Shown: piece by piece, positions 36,238-44,223 of the stretch
Numbering within the stretch: the stretch's first letter is position 1
Layout: each line of letters starts with the position of its first letter
Assembly: GCA_030272815.1 (NCBI GenBank)
Contig: JAJSZT010000023.1
Span: forward strand, 1-44,223
Length of the DNA: 44,223 nucleotides
Direction of reading: 5' to 3'
Source of the DNA: Deltaproteobacteria bacterium
Lineage (GTDB): Bacteria; Desulfobacterota; Desulfobacteria; Desulfobacterales; ETH-SRB1
Notes under the pieces: model-generated
The model's database searches: none
Seen by the model: the letters and a program-made list of their open reading frames with translations, nothing else
Told to the model about the DNA's origin: nothing
Made by a program: the position numbers and the translations under genes

Positions 36238-36837
36238 TCAGGGGTCTGCATCAAACTTCATGGCCAGTGCAATAGTCCAGGGAAACGAAGTCTGGAATGA
36301 AGTTATTCTAAAAAACCTCGAAATTAGCCTCTTGAAAGCACTCTTGCTCCAGCGCTGAACATGTTCCGGATGATTTCCAAGGCCTTTCAAGTACTTCATC
36401 CTAGCCAAATTACATAATTGAAAAATGGGTTCATTTGGAACTGTCAGCAGCACATGCAACCGGGAAACTCGATTAATTTCTTTTAAAGCCTTTTCCGGCT
36501 TTTCCAAATGTTCAAGTACTTCACTTGCAATAACAAGGTCAAAGGAAGCGCTATCTTCTTTCAACTGATATACATCGTCAATTTGAAATTTGAACTGGGG
36601 AAGACGTTGCATGCCATATTCAATTGCCAGTTGGTCTATATCACTTCCTTTTAGGCCTAAATGTGGAAACCGATTGTGAAGCTGTTCCAGAAAAAAGCCC
36701 TCTCCACAACCAACCTCTAACACCGAATTTATTTCTAATTTGGATATCAACGAAGCACATCGTTCAAAAAATCTTCTTATTAACAATTGCTGAAAAGGAT
36801 TTTTTGAACGATATTTCATATAAGTAAAGCTATTCAT
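36238..36837 (-). CDS. SAM-dependent methyltransferase
   Basis: A 199-residue protein: motif I NSVLEVGCGEGFFLEQL, then LKGSDIDQLAIEYGMQRLP, SASFDLVIASEVLEHLEKPE and VSRLHVLLTVPNEP. The C-terminus HPEHVQRWSKSAFKRLISRF is typical of methyltransferases near polyprenyl-phosphate glycosyltransferases. The start overlaps the GT2 stop by 4 bases, so the two are translationally coupled. Substrate unknown. Confidence 0.8.
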   Translation of the reverse strand: MNSFTYMKYRSKNPFQQLLIRRFFERCASLISKLEINSVLEVGCGEGFFLEQLHNRFPHLGLKGSDIDQLAIEYGMQRLPQFKFQIDDVYQLKEDSASFDLVIASEVLEHLEKPEKALKEINRVSRLHVLLTVPNEPIFQLCNLARMKYLKGLGNHPEHVQRWSKSAFKRLISRFFRITSFQTSFPWTIALAMKFDADP

Positions 36838-37820
36838 TTTTGTCGTTTGTCCCTTTCAGATCCATGGGAAAGTATCGTACTAATACTATTGGTCTCGTAA
36901 TTATCGTGACTCAATCCAACAAGCAACTCCCCAAGAATGCCGGTAGAGAATAACTGCACTCCTAGTATAAGCAGTAAAATACCTAACCACATTAATGGCC
37001 TTGTTCCTATGGGACCCTTTCCTAACAGCCATAATAGACTAAGATAACACAAAATTATAATAGCGATACCTGTGAAGCCGCTACCAATATATCCAAAAAG
37101 GTGTAAAGGCCTTTTCTTAAAACGAGTTAGGAGCAAAATAGTAAAGAGATCAAAGAGCCCTTTCAAAAGCCTTGAAGCACCATACTTGGAAGAGCCGAAT
37201 TCCCGCGGGTGATGTTTTACAGATAGTTCTCCTACACTAAACCCTTTTGCTGACGCCAATACAGGAATATATCTGTGTAACTCACCATAGATATTAATGC
37301 TTTTCACAACGTCTTTTCGGTATGCCTTAAAACCGCAGTTAAAATCATGGATATGAATTTTAAAAAAAATTCTCAGTACCTTGTTGAAAAGTTTAGATGG
37401 TAATCTTTTTGACAAAGGGTCCAGTCTGGTTTTTTTCCAACCGGAAACAACATCAAAACCATCTTCTATCTTCTTGAGAAACCTTGGTATTTCTTGGGGA
37501 TCATCCTGCAAATCTCCGTCCATCGTAATGATGATGTCGCCTTTAGCCATTTTAAACCCAATTGATAGGGCTTCCGCTTTTCCAAAGTTTCGTCTGAACT
37601 GAAAAATTTTTGTTTTATCATCTTTTTCATATATATTCCTTAATTTTTGAAAAGTTCCGTCGGTACTCCCATCATCAACAAAAATCAATTCATAAGTCTT
37701 GTCGAGATTTTCCAAAGACTCACGTAACCTTTGATGAAGAGGTTCAATAGTATCGATTTCATTAAGGACCGGAATTATAACTGTTATGTCTAAACTTTTC
37801 TCATCGGGTTCTTGCAGCAT
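36834..37820 (-). CDS. GT2 polyprenyl-phosphate glycosyltransferase (DPM1/ArnC-like)
   Basis: I favour ATG 37820 (MLQEPDEKSLDITVIIPVLN); ATGs at 37844 and 37868 are alternatives. Residues 12-230 are the GT-A domain: VDDGSTDGTFQKLR, NFGKAEALSIGFKMAKGDII, MDGDLQDDPQEIP (DxD metal site) and GFKAYRKDV. Two C-terminal membrane helices follow (IIILCYLSLLWLLGKG and MWLGILLLILGVQLF), as in ArnC/GtrB. It should load a sugar onto undecaprenyl phosphate, feeding the GT-C proteins encoded nearby. Confidence 0.85.
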   Translation of the reverse strand: MLQEPDEKSLDITVIIPVLNEIDTIEPLHQRLRESLENLDKTYELIFVDDGSTDGTFQKLRNIYEKDDKTKIFQFRRNFGKAEALSIGFKMAKGDIIITMDGDLQDDPQEIPRFLKKIEDGFDVVSGWKKTRLDPLSKRLPSKLFNKVLRIFFKIHIHDFNCGFKAYRKDVVKSINIYGELHRYIPVLASAKGFSVGELSVKHHPREFGSSKYGASRLLKGLFDLFTILLLTRFKKRPLHLFGYIGSGFTGIAIIILCYLSLLWLLGKGPIGTRPLMWLGILLLILGVQLFSTGILGELLVGLSHDNYETNSISTILSHGSERDKRQK

Positions 37821-38067
37821 ATTTTTAGCCCTCAATATAGTCATAAAGCAAATCAGTTTTGCCCACACTCCCTTTTTTCATTATGAGCGCAAAGAGCAGG
37901 CCGGTTTTTGCCATCTCGTTTTCTGCTCACTTTAAATTAAAACTATAGCAACTGAAGTGTGATATGGCAATAGATAAAGTCGACCTGTGTTGATATGTTA
38001 TATCTATCCTTCTTTCTTTATTCTGTTCATCAAAATTAATACGTTAGAATTTCAGACGTGTGTTAAC

Positions 38068-38096
38068 TTGACACACAAATTTTGTTTCTATATAAC
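38068..38096 (+). promoter_or_regulatory. Consensus-like sigma-70 promoter upstream of the DUF2079 gene
   Basis: TTGACA at 38068-38073, a 17-base spacer and TATAAC at 38091-38096, 49 bases from the TTG start. This is the best promoter I see in the window. It lies in the divergent gap between the GT2 operon and the DUF2079 gene. Confidence 0.7.
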
Positions 38097-38144
38097 ACCC
38101 TTACGCCAAATCAAGAATTTTTTTGACCAAGGAGTATAGATTTA

Positions 38145-39806
38145 TTGAACAACACCTCAAGAAATTGGTGGATAACGAGTTTGTGGATTGCTATCTTTAT
38201 CCATTTTATATTATCGCTTAGTATTAGTTTATCTTATCACTGGGGCTACATTAGTTCCATTATTGATCTTGGGACATTTGATCAAGCGGTTTGGGGAACT
38301 TTGCATGGCGATTTTTTTCTTAATACCCACATTTTCAATGTACTGATAAATTATCTTGGATTTCATTTTCGTCCAATTCTTTTAATTTTTCTTCCTTTCT
38401 ATGCCATATTGCCTAAAGCAGAGTGGATGATATTATCTCAAAGTCTGGCATTATCTTTAACAGCTTGGCCGATCTTTTTGTTAGCAAAGCATGTAAGCAA
38501 ATCTGAGACTGTCGCTTTTTGTTGGGCGCTTGTATATATGGTGAATCCTTTTGTTATAAGCACACCGCCATGGGTTTTTCGTCCAGAGTCTCTTGCTGTG
38601 CCGTTTATTGCTATTTCTCTGCTATCAATTGAAAAATCCAATTTCCGCTTATTACTGTTATCATGTTTTGTTATCGTACTCTGTAAGGAACATTTCGGTA
38701 TTATGATAATCGGCTTTGGATTTCTTTGGGGACTACGCAACAGAAGATGGAAACAGGCCATTCTGATAGTTTCATTCGGTGCTATATATAGTATCCTGGT
38801 ATTAGGCATAATTATGCCTGCACTTTCACCCACAGGTGAACATGTTATGCTTAGCCAGGGTCTTGGCCAAGTGAGCAGATACAGTTGGCTCGGGGGGTCC
38901 ATGAAAGAGGTTTTTCAGGCACTACTATTTCATCCAATAACTGTGGCCAAGGTAGTCTTACTGGAATTTGGCGGTGCAAAGTATTTGTTAGTACTAATGA
39001 TATTTTTTTTGGGGTTCCCTCTCGCAGCGCCTGAATTTTTATTGCCTGGATTAGCGGATCTCATGGCAAATATTTTGTCAGCTAACCCCATGCCGAGAAG
39101 CCCTTTTGCTTATCATAGTGTGACCCTTATTCCTATACTTACGACCGCTGCAATTTACGGTGTTAAGCGGCTTTCTGCGCATCAGACCAGATACACGCTG
39201 ATCCAGTTGACGGGTCTTGCAGCTATAGTTAGCTTTAGCTTTGTTGGTGGGTATGTATTTGCGCCCTTGCCTCTGCCTAAGGCGTGTAATTTCTGGGCAC
39301 CGGCCAATTTTCTGAGCCGGCCTGATCCACGCATTCAGACGATTCGGTCTCTGGTGGGTGATAATGCTTCCGTTTCCGCCCAGGCTAATGTTGGTTCACA
39401 TTTTTCACAACGTCATGAGATATATCGTTACCCGAACATGGTGAGCCAAGTGGATGCCATCATCCTGAGATTGGAAAGCCCGACAACTAATATAAATAAT
39501 CTCCCAGACCAAATAAAAAACAATCGCAAATACTTAACCGGCTCGCTGGATAGCCATCTGCAAATGGACAGAACAGAATATATAACGTCCATTAAAGCCC
39601 TATTGTTCAACAATAAATATGGGGTTTTATTATGGGATGATCCGTGGCTTGTATTGGCTCAGGGGGCATCAAGTCATGGCCTTAAGCAAAAAATCGAACA
39701 GAAACTGAACCGATTAGAAGAGGAATGGAAAATAGACAGCAAAGCGCTTGTAGATGCGGAGAACGCAGTATTGGGACAAAAAATGCCATTTTTGAATGTA
39801 CGTTAA
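38145..39806 (+). CDS. DUF2079 multi-pass membrane protein
   Basis: A 553-residue membrane protein starting at TTG 38145 (NNTSRNWWITSLW), ten bases after AAGGAG. The DUF2079 signature is clear: LGTFDQAVWGTLHGDFFLN, HFRPILLIFLPFYAI, TPPWVFRPESLAVPFIAISL, VLCKEHFGIMIIGFGFLWGL and PEFLLPGLADLMANILSANP. The acidic FDQA in the first loop parallels the catalytic site of GT-C glycosyltransferases, to which DUF2079 is thought related; activity is not shown. Confidence 0.85.
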   Translation: MNNTSRNWWITSLWIAIFIHFILSLSISLSYHWGYISSIIDLGTFDQAVWGTLHGDFFLNTHIFNVLINYLGFHFRPILLIFLPFYAILPKAEWMILSQSLALSLTAWPIFLLAKHVSKSETVAFCWALVYMVNPFVISTPPWVFRPESLAVPFIAISLLSIEKSNFRLLLLSCFVIVLCKEHFGIMIIGFGFLWGLRNRRWKQAILIVSFGAIYSILVLGIIMPALSPTGEHVMLSQGLGQVSRYSWLGGSMKEVFQALLFHPITVAKVVLLEFGGAKYLLVLMIFFLGFPLAAPEFLLPGLADLMANILSANPMPRSPFAYHSVTLIPILTTAAIYGVKRLSAHQTRYTLIQLTGLAAIVSFSFVGGYVFAPLPLPKACNFWAPANFLSRPDPRIQTIRSLVGDNASVSAQANVGSHFSQRHEIYRYPNMVSQVDAIILRLESPTTNINNLPDQIKNNRKYLTGSLDSHLQMDRTEYITSIKALLFNNKYGVLLWDDPWLVLAQGASSHGLKQKIEQKLNRLEEEWKIDSKALVDAENAVLGQKMPFLNVR

Positions 39807-40188
39807 CTATTTGACATAATAACGTAACACTTTAGCCCTTTGAAAAAAATTCTGACAGGATAACAGGATAAACAAGATTTTGTTTCAAGTGAATAAATGG
39901 GTTAAGTCTCACTTTAACTATCCAGTAAATCAAAAAAAATCATAATTTGATGAAGATGTACGAATGAAATACAGAGAATTGACTGAAAAAATCATTGGTT
40001 GTACATACAGAGTTTACAACCGAATGGGTTATAGTTTTAGGTTTAATTGTTAATTTTGGTGAACGGAAAGTTGAAATCAAACGCAAAGTAAGGGATTTTG
40101 ATGAGGATTTACAGGATAAGTTTTGATGTTTTAATCCTGAACATCCTGTTAATCCTGTCAAAAAAGTCCCTTTGAAAGGCAGATTAAG
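39807..40188. other. Intergenic gap with a GxxExxY remnant and AT-rich repeats
   Basis: Contains a GxxExxY gene fragment (see 39964-40126). Both edges carry variants of the widespread GACAGGATAACAGGATAAAC motif (39855-39874 and, inverted, 40138-40160), which may be a miniature inverted-repeat remnant of its own. Confidence 0.5.
39964..40126 (+). pseudogene. GxxExxY protein gene with internal deletion
   Basis: Starts MKYRELTEKIIGCTYRVYNR then MGYSF, the N-terminus of GxxExxY proteins, then skips in another frame to GLIVNFGERKVEIKRKVRDF DEDLQDKF and stops at 40126, the family's C-terminus. About 70 middle residues, including the G-x-x-E-x-x-Y motif, are missing. The join lies near 40040, where GGTTTA occurs. 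Confidence 0.8.
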
Positions 40189-41769
40189 ATGAATCGCTTA
40201 AAAAGAATAACTCCGTTTCTAATACCTTCGCTTGCCGATATCATGTTCGTATCTCTCTTTCTTATATTATCACTTTCTGTAAATAAAGGGCTCTTAAATG
40301 ATTGTGATGCCGGCTATCATATAAGGGCGGGAGAGTATATAATAGATACGCTTTCGATCCCGAAACATGATATATTCTCTTTTATCTCTCCCCCATTGCC
40401 ATGGACTGCCCACGAATGGCTTTCAGAGGTTATAATGGCGGCAATTCACAGGGCCGCGGGGCTTACCGGCATAGTTATCTTTTTCTCTTTTATAATTTCT
40501 CTGGTCTATTACCTGATGTTTAAAATCATTCGGAAGTATAACGGAAATATCCTGGCAGCCTCTTTTATCACTTTGCTTGTATTGGTGACTTCACAAGTGC
40601 ACTGGTTGGCCAGGCCGCATATCTTTTCACTTGTATTGATGGTTGTATGGTATTATCTCCTTGACAAGTATCAGTATCAACATGAAGACTATCTCTATCT
40701 CCTGGCGCCGATAATGCTTTTGTGGGTGAACCTGCACGGGGGGTTTCTGGCAGGTTTTATTCTTATCGGCATCTACCTGGTCGGCAATTTTGTGATGTTC
40801 ATTACTTCTGAAGATTCAAAAAGAGATCTTCACCGGCAAAAGGCAAAAAAACTTGGTTTGTTGACCGTAGTTTGTCTTCTTGTTTGCCTTATAAATCCTT
40901 ATACATATCATATTCTGCTTTTTCCTTTCAAGCTGACCTCAAATCAATTTCTTATGGACCATGTTTCAGAATTCCTGTCGCCAAATTTTCATAACCTATC
41001 TGTTAAGTTTTTTGAATTTTTTATGCTTTTGGCGTTGACCTTATTTGCTCTTTCAAGGATACGATTGAATATTATCGAGCTTACAATGGTACTCATTTTT
41101 ACTCATATGTCTCTTTATTCGGGAAGGTATATCCCGCTTTTTGCGATTATTGTCGCACCTGTCCTGGTAAGACAGGCAGAGCCCATGTTAGAGCAGCTAG
41201 ATGGGAAATTTTTTAGCTTTCTTAAAAAGAGGGCAAGCAATTTTTCCACAATAGATGCATCTGCAAGGGGCTATTTATGGCCGATTTTCGCCGTTGTACT
41301 AGTTGTTTTCGTTGCCGCAAAAGGTAAAATAGAGCATAATTTTGATGAAAAGGCCAAACCAGTGGCTGCTGTGGAATTTTTAAAAAAAGAGACTCTCCAT
41401 GGCAATATGTTTGATAACGATGAATTTGGTGATTATATCATCTACGCTGCATGGCCGCAATACAAGGTCTTTTTTGACGGAAGATCCGATATGTACGGCA
41501 CCGACATATTTAAAGAGTATTATAAAATTATATATTTTAAGCAGGGCTGGGAAAAAACAATAGAAAAATATGACATAACCTGGATTATTTATAATGCAAA
41601 TTCGGTATTTTCAAGGTTTTTGATACAAAATGACGACTGGAAGCTGATCTATGCAGACAAGGTTGCAAATATTTTTCTAAAGAATATACCCGAAAATCAA
41701 CGCCTGATAGAAAAATACAGAAACGTTGAGCCGGTTATTGAAGAGGATACAGAAGATGAAATAGACTGA
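40189..41769 (+). CDS. Multi-pass membrane protein, GT-C-like, intact copy
   Basis: A 526-residue protein with about 10-11 membrane segments. The first loop reads NDCDAGYHIRAGEYIIDTLS then SIPKHDIFSFISPPLPWTAH and EWLSEV, where D...H and E could be GT-C catalytic residues. Later: WLARPHIFSLVLMVVWYYLL, LWVNLHGGFLAGFI and the soluble C-terminal domain NDEFGDYIIYAAWPQYKVFF then DGRSDMYG. No named family is recognised. A broken 5' copy lies at 34785-35004. Its stop is overlapped by a 7-bp tandem repeat. Confidence 0.7.
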   Translation: MNRLKRITPFLIPSLADIMFVSLFLILSLSVNKGLLNDCDAGYHIRAGEYIIDTLSIPKHDIFSFISPPLPWTAHEWLSEVIMAAIHRAAGLTGIVIFFSFIISLVYYLMFKIIRKYNGNILAASFITLLVLVTSQVHWLARPHIFSLVLMVVWYYLLDKYQYQHEDYLYLLAPIMLLWVNLHGGFLAGFILIGIYLVGNFVMFITSEDSKRDLHRQKAKKLGLLTVVCLLVCLINPYTYHILLFPFKLTSNQFLMDHVSEFLSPNFHNLSVKFFEFFMLLALTLFALSRIRLNIIELTMVLIFTHMSLYSGRYIPLFAIIVAPVLVRQAEPMLEQLDGKFFSFLKKRASNFSTIDASARGYLWPIFAVVLVVFVAAKGKIEHNFDEKAKPVAAVEFLKKETLHGNMFDNDEFGDYIIYAAWPQYKVFFDGRSDMYGTDIFKEYYKIIYFKQGWEKTIEKYDITWIIYNANSVFSRFLIQNDDWKLIYADKVANIFLKNIPENQRLIEKYRNVEPVIEEDTEDEID

Positions 41770-41807
41770 AGGCTGAAGGCTGGAGGCTGAAGGCTGAAGG
41801 CTGAAGG
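41766..41807. repeat. Six tandem CTGAAGG heptamers
   Basis: Five exact units and one CTGGAGG variant start at 41766, over the stop codon of the 526-residue gene. Likely slippage product; the minus-strand frame through it is not a real protein tail. Confidence 0.9.
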
Positions 41808-41819
41808 TGAGAAGGCAGG

Positions 41820-42341
41820 GAAACGTCAAAGTCGGTGCTAAGGGCCCAGTCACCTATGTTTCTGTCGGTAAACGCAACCCCAAAGAGATAAATCTCCTTG
41901 CCAACACCTTGATATTTCTCAAAATATTTTTTGTCTTTGATCTGATTTAATGCCTGGTCTTTGTCTCCGTTGAATTTGAATTCAAAGATATAGATATCTT
42001 TGTCAATAATGACGGCATCTATCCTGCCCTTGTTTGTTTTTACCTCAGCTTTTACTTTTAATCCGATCAGAGAAAATATCAGATAAAAAATTGTCTGGTA
42101 ATATTTTTCTCTGTTTATGTGAAGGTCATAACAGATCCTTAAACAGCTCCTTCTCCCCTTCAAATATCTCATTCAACGTGGAAATCAAAAGACTCTTCCC
42201 GAACCTTCTCGGCCTGGAGAGAAAATATACGCCTTTTGGATTATTTACTAAATCGAATATCTTATCTGTCTTGTCCACATACAGATAATCGTTTTGAACA
42301 ATATCACGAAACGTCTGTATCCCCACAGGAAGTCTCTTCAT
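41820..42341 (-). pseudogene. AAA-ATPase/PD-(D/E)XK gene with large internal deletion
   Basis: From ATG 42341: MKRLPVGIQTFRDIVQNDYL, SRPRRFGKSLLISTLNEIFE then FKDLL and a stop near 42126. In the next frame the C-terminal nuclease part follows at once: CYDLHINREKYYQTIFYLIF, IDAVIIDKDIYIFEFKFNGD, ALNQIKDKKYFEKYQGVG and FTDRNIGDW. Compared with the intact copy (23641-25170) about 330 residues are missing between. Some 80% residue identity remains on both sides, so this is a separate paralogue. Confidence 0.88.
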
Positions 42342-42359
42342 AAGTTTATTTCCTTTCAA

Positions 42360-42632
42360 TGTTCATCGTTCTCTAACCTTGAACCGTGAACCATGGAATC
42401 ATCCATCCATCCCAAACGTTCCCGCTCAGAATTACGCAATTCCATAGCTGTTCACCCGTCCTGCACCTTCGCGCTGAATAAGTTATTTATTTACTTACTT
42501 ATGTCCCGCACTCTTCTCCCTTTGCGCCTTCGCGCCTTTGCGTGAGATACTTAATCCGTGCAATCTGTTTCCCCAGCCTGCCACGCCTGTCCCGTTGTTC
42601 CGGAAGATGGTACTGGGATGTAACTCTGTTGG
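42360..42632. other. Gap with dispersed repeat copy B and a small-gene remnant
   Basis: Contains repeat copy B (42393-42512), a CTTTGCGCCTTCGCGCC low-complexity tract (42520-42542), and a minus-strand stretch NRVTSQYHLPEQ near 42590-42626 that resembles residues 11-19 of the small gene at 578-772. Confidence 0.6.
42393..42512. repeat. Dispersed repeat, copy B
   Basis: Core 42423-42512 is nearly identical to copies A and C. With copy C it also shares a further 30 bases to the left (ATGGAATCATCCATCC...). Confidence 0.85.
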
Positions 42633-43022
42633 TTAGGGAAGTTGTATCAGCGATTCAATCTCTTGAAGAACAGTGGCTAAATCCGGGGCCACCGAAGGGA
42701 TGACCCTGGTTTCAACGCCGTCATGTTTGTGGTGGGGATAAGTAGAAAGGCCTAACTTCTTATGGTGACCAGTGTTATCATAACGAAATACCAGTGTTTG
42801 TGAAGAATCAATGAATTGATATGCATACATTAAGCGGTCTGTCGTTATTTCAACGTCAACAAATTCACGCAAATAAAAAGTAGAACCATCCACGAAGCAG
42901 AGTTCTCCGCGAATGAATCCCTCGTGTGTGCCGCGTTTCTCATACGTAACATTTGATAGTTGAATAACAGGGCATGCTTCAATGATCTTTTCGATTTGCC
43001 GGAAATAGGTTTCAACTCGCAA
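42633..43022 (-). CDS. DUF6516 protein, TumE-like toxin
   Basis: A 129-residue protein: VIQLSNVTYEKRGTHEGFIR, GELCFVDGSTFYLREFVDVE, LMYAYQFIDSSQTLVFRYDN then TGHHKKLGLSTYPHHKHDGV. The FRYDN...H...PHHKH pattern fits DUF6516/TumE-type toxins. It overlaps the upstream 96-residue gene by about 11 bases, toxin second. RNase or other activity is not deducible from the sequence. Confidence 0.75.
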   Translation of the reverse strand: MRVETYFRQIEKIIEACPVIQLSNVTYEKRGTHEGFIRGELCFVDGSTFYLREFVDVEITTDRLMYAYQFIDSSQTLVFRYDNTGHHKKLGLSTYPHHKHDGVETRVIPSVAPDLATVLQEIESLIQLP

Positions 43023-43302
43023 ACCGGATATCCTTTAGTGTATCTGCCTTTTCCCGTAACCGTGCCAACAGCCTGAACTCCCCAATCCATTCATCAAAAT
43101 CCATGGTCTCTTCCATTTTATCGTTTTCATAACGGGCGATGAAGTCCTGAGTCCCAAGATGATATTTTTGTTCAAATTCCAGGAGTCTTTGTTCTGTTCG
43201 GTGAATGCCTGCTTCCATCAGACGTAATTCATTCGCTAACGCCGCTTCCACGAGCGGCCTTAGCTGGTGTTCGCGCGTGGAAACCAATCTGAGATCAGTC
43301 AT
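43012..43302 (-). CDS. Partner of the DUF6516 toxin, probable antitoxin
   Basis: From ATG 43302 (MTDLRLVSTREHQLRPLVEA) about 96 residues; the 16-codon extension upstream looks spurious. Mostly helical and charged: ALANELRLMEAGIHRTEQRL, LEFEQKYHLGTQDFIARYEN then MDFDEWIGEFRLLARLREKA. No HTH is visible. Its overlap with the DUF6516 gene makes an antitoxin role likely; I do not recognise a named family. Confidence 0.65.
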   Translation of the reverse strand: MTDLRLVSTREHQLRPLVEAALANELRLMEAGIHRTEQRLLEFEQKYHLGTQDFIARYENDKMEETMDFDEWIGEFRLLARLREKADTLKDIRFAS

Positions 43303-43361
43303 CCTTTGGCCCTCCTCTGATGCCGCGTCGCCTTCCCTTAATTTCTCCACCGACGCTCTTT

Positions 43362-43612
43362 ATAATTAGTGCCTGTCCGAAAAGTATTTTTTTTAATACT
43401 GGCAATAGGTTCAGCTTATTTACCGATGTGAAGATTTGTGAAAAAGCTATTAGCCATTAGCTGTTAGCTCTTAGCTGAATGTGTTATCTGTTTGATTTTT
43501 TAAGCTAAAAGCTAATTGCTAAAAGCTAACTGCTAAAAATCTTCGGTTTGAAAATAGTATCCAACTGACTGTAATTTCAGGTGTTCTGAGTTTTCGTCCA
43601 GACACTAATTAT
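43362..43612. repeat. 251-bp MITE-like element with inverted ends and an internal AGCT-rich hairpin
   Basis: 22-base ends starting ATAATTAGTG and ending CGAAAA match with three mismatches (43362-43383 and 43591-43612, inverted). Inside, TTAGC-type octamers (43446-43475) face their inverted copies (43500-43535), predicting a long imperfect hairpin. There is no open frame. Flanks both contain TTATA, a possible target duplication. Confidence 0.75.
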
Positions 43613-43766
43613 TATACTATCAAACCTTCCATTTCAGGTCAAGAAAACATTCGACGTCGGAGGTTCGATGTTCGAAGTTCATCTTTTTCCTCATCTTTCC
43701 CTTTCAGCTTCTACGATTTGAACTCTTCTCCCTCTGCGCCTTCGGGATTGCCGATCTTACCGCATC

Positions 43767-43938
43767 TTCTGAGTTGAAGTGCTTTCGCAATAGTACACTA
43801 TGGCTTCATGCGCTTCGCCTTGAATCTGCGGTAACCTCAACAATCGCTCAATTTAGTTCTAATGAAGAGAATATTATTCCTGCCTCAATCCCTGATTTGG
43901 AAGACGTCCTAAAAGAAGTGATAATGTATCTGTCATAG
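43767..43938 (+). pseudogene. Unidentified C-terminal gene fragment
   Basis: The frame reads SELKCFRNSTLWLHALRLES then AVTSTIAQFSSNEENIIPAS and IPDLEDVLKEVIMYLS before a stop at 43938. It looks like a coherent protein end (acidic IPDLEDVL helix) but has no start and no recognised family. Confidence 0.35.
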
Positions 43939-44030
43939 TGTGACTATCCCGAATGGTTCATGAAAGATGTCCCAGACGCCTGTCCCTTTTACCTTTTTAT
44001 CCTTTTCCCTTATAATTTTATTCATCCTAA

Positions 44031-44146
44031 ATGGAATCATCCATCCCAATCGTTCCCGCTCAGAATTACGCAATTCCATAGCTGTTCACCCGTCCTGCAC
44101 CTTCGCGCTGAATAAGTTATTTACTTGCTTACGAATGTCCCGCACT
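44031..44146. repeat. Dispersed repeat, copy C
   Basis: About 115 bases matching copy B and, over its right 90, copy A, all in the same orientation. On the minus strand each copy contains the frame MELRNSER, preceded by AGGACGGGTG; the continuation differs between copies. Confidence 0.85.
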
Positions 44147-44223
44147 ATTCTCCCCAAACTGGCAAAGCTACCCAGTAAAACTCCTTGACAGAGCGCCATG
44201 CAGTCAATTAGAATTCATGCAAT

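Larger units (their letters stand above)
43613..44223. other. Window end: repeats and an unidentified gene fragment
   Basis: Holds copy C of the dispersed repeat, a second copy of CCTTCGGGATTGCCGATC at 43739-43756, and a plus-strand open stretch 43767-43938 (see separate entry). No complete gene. Confidence 0.5.

Noticed and set aside
41735-41819. Minus-strand extension of the AAA-ATPase C-terminus through LQPSAFSLQPSAFS
   Set aside because: This is translation of the CTGAAGG tandem repeat and not a conserved protein end.
43446-43535. Rho-independent terminator
   Set aside because: The hairpin is long, AT-rich, lacks a terminal T run and has no gene ending next to it; it fits the MITE-like element better.

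Overview
The window reads as an AT-rich chromosomal accessory region of a Gram-negative bacterium. Its mix of families (pseudaminic-acid genes, AAA-ATPase/PD-(D/E)XK proteins, GxxExxY and DUF2283/DUF4258 proteins, many small toxin-antitoxin pairs, many transposon scars) suggests a Desulfobacterota-type (deltaproteobacterial) genome. That assignment is an inference; no rRNA or marker gene is present.

Layout. (1) 1-1.0 kb: a RelE/ParE-like toxin (cut by the window edge) with a helix-turn-helix partner, then a small DUF2283 pair. (2) 1.2-12.4 kb: a surface-polysaccharide block, almost all on the minus strand: five SAM methyltransferases... of which four lie here, three glycosyltransferases, an intact galE and, on the plus strand, a broken galE. 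An IS4-type transposase remnant lies in the gap before the broken galE. (3) 11.3-21.6 kb: a long minus-strand operon for pseudaminic (nonulosonic) acid: ABC exporter, PseB, PseC, PseF, a Pse-associated methylase, a PseG-PseH fusion, an N-formyltransferase, a PIG-L deacetylase and PseI. PseI is separated from the operon by an inserted MqsA/DUF4258 toxin-antitoxin cassette, and the first 30 codons of another pseI copy are left behind next to the deacetylase. (4) 21.6-28.1 kb: a graveyard and store of defence-like or selfish genes: UPF0175/DUF3368, Phd/VapC pairs (both toxins damaged), an AAA-ATPase/PD-(D/E)XK protein with two truncated echoes of its 3' end, a DUF4143 ATPase, and an HTH protein with a degenerate nucleotidyltransferase domain. 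(5) 28.5-41.8 kb: large multi-pass membrane proteins of the GT-C type (GT39-like, DUF2079, and a 526-residue protein present as one full copy and one broken 5' copy), plus a flippase-like/methyltransferase/GT2 operon. (6) 41.7-44.2 kb: a deleted AAA-ATPase copy, a TumE-like DUF6516 pair, a MITE-like palindromic element and dispersed repeats.

The most distinctive structure is at 30.57-34.76 kb: an IS1-type insertion sequence (8-bp target duplication, about 26-bp inverted repeats) whose 344-codon transposase is split by a second, 2,959-bp element with its own 6-bp target duplication and about 60-bp imperfect inverted ends. That inner element carries two unrelated-looking DDE transposases in one transcription unit, the second apparently made through a -1 frameshift at an A9 run.

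The genes together suggest assembly, N-modification (acetyl/formyl exchange, methylation), activation and export of a pseudaminic-acid-containing glycan, within a region that has been reworked by insertion, duplication and internal deletion. All functional calls are from reading the translations; no database search was run.
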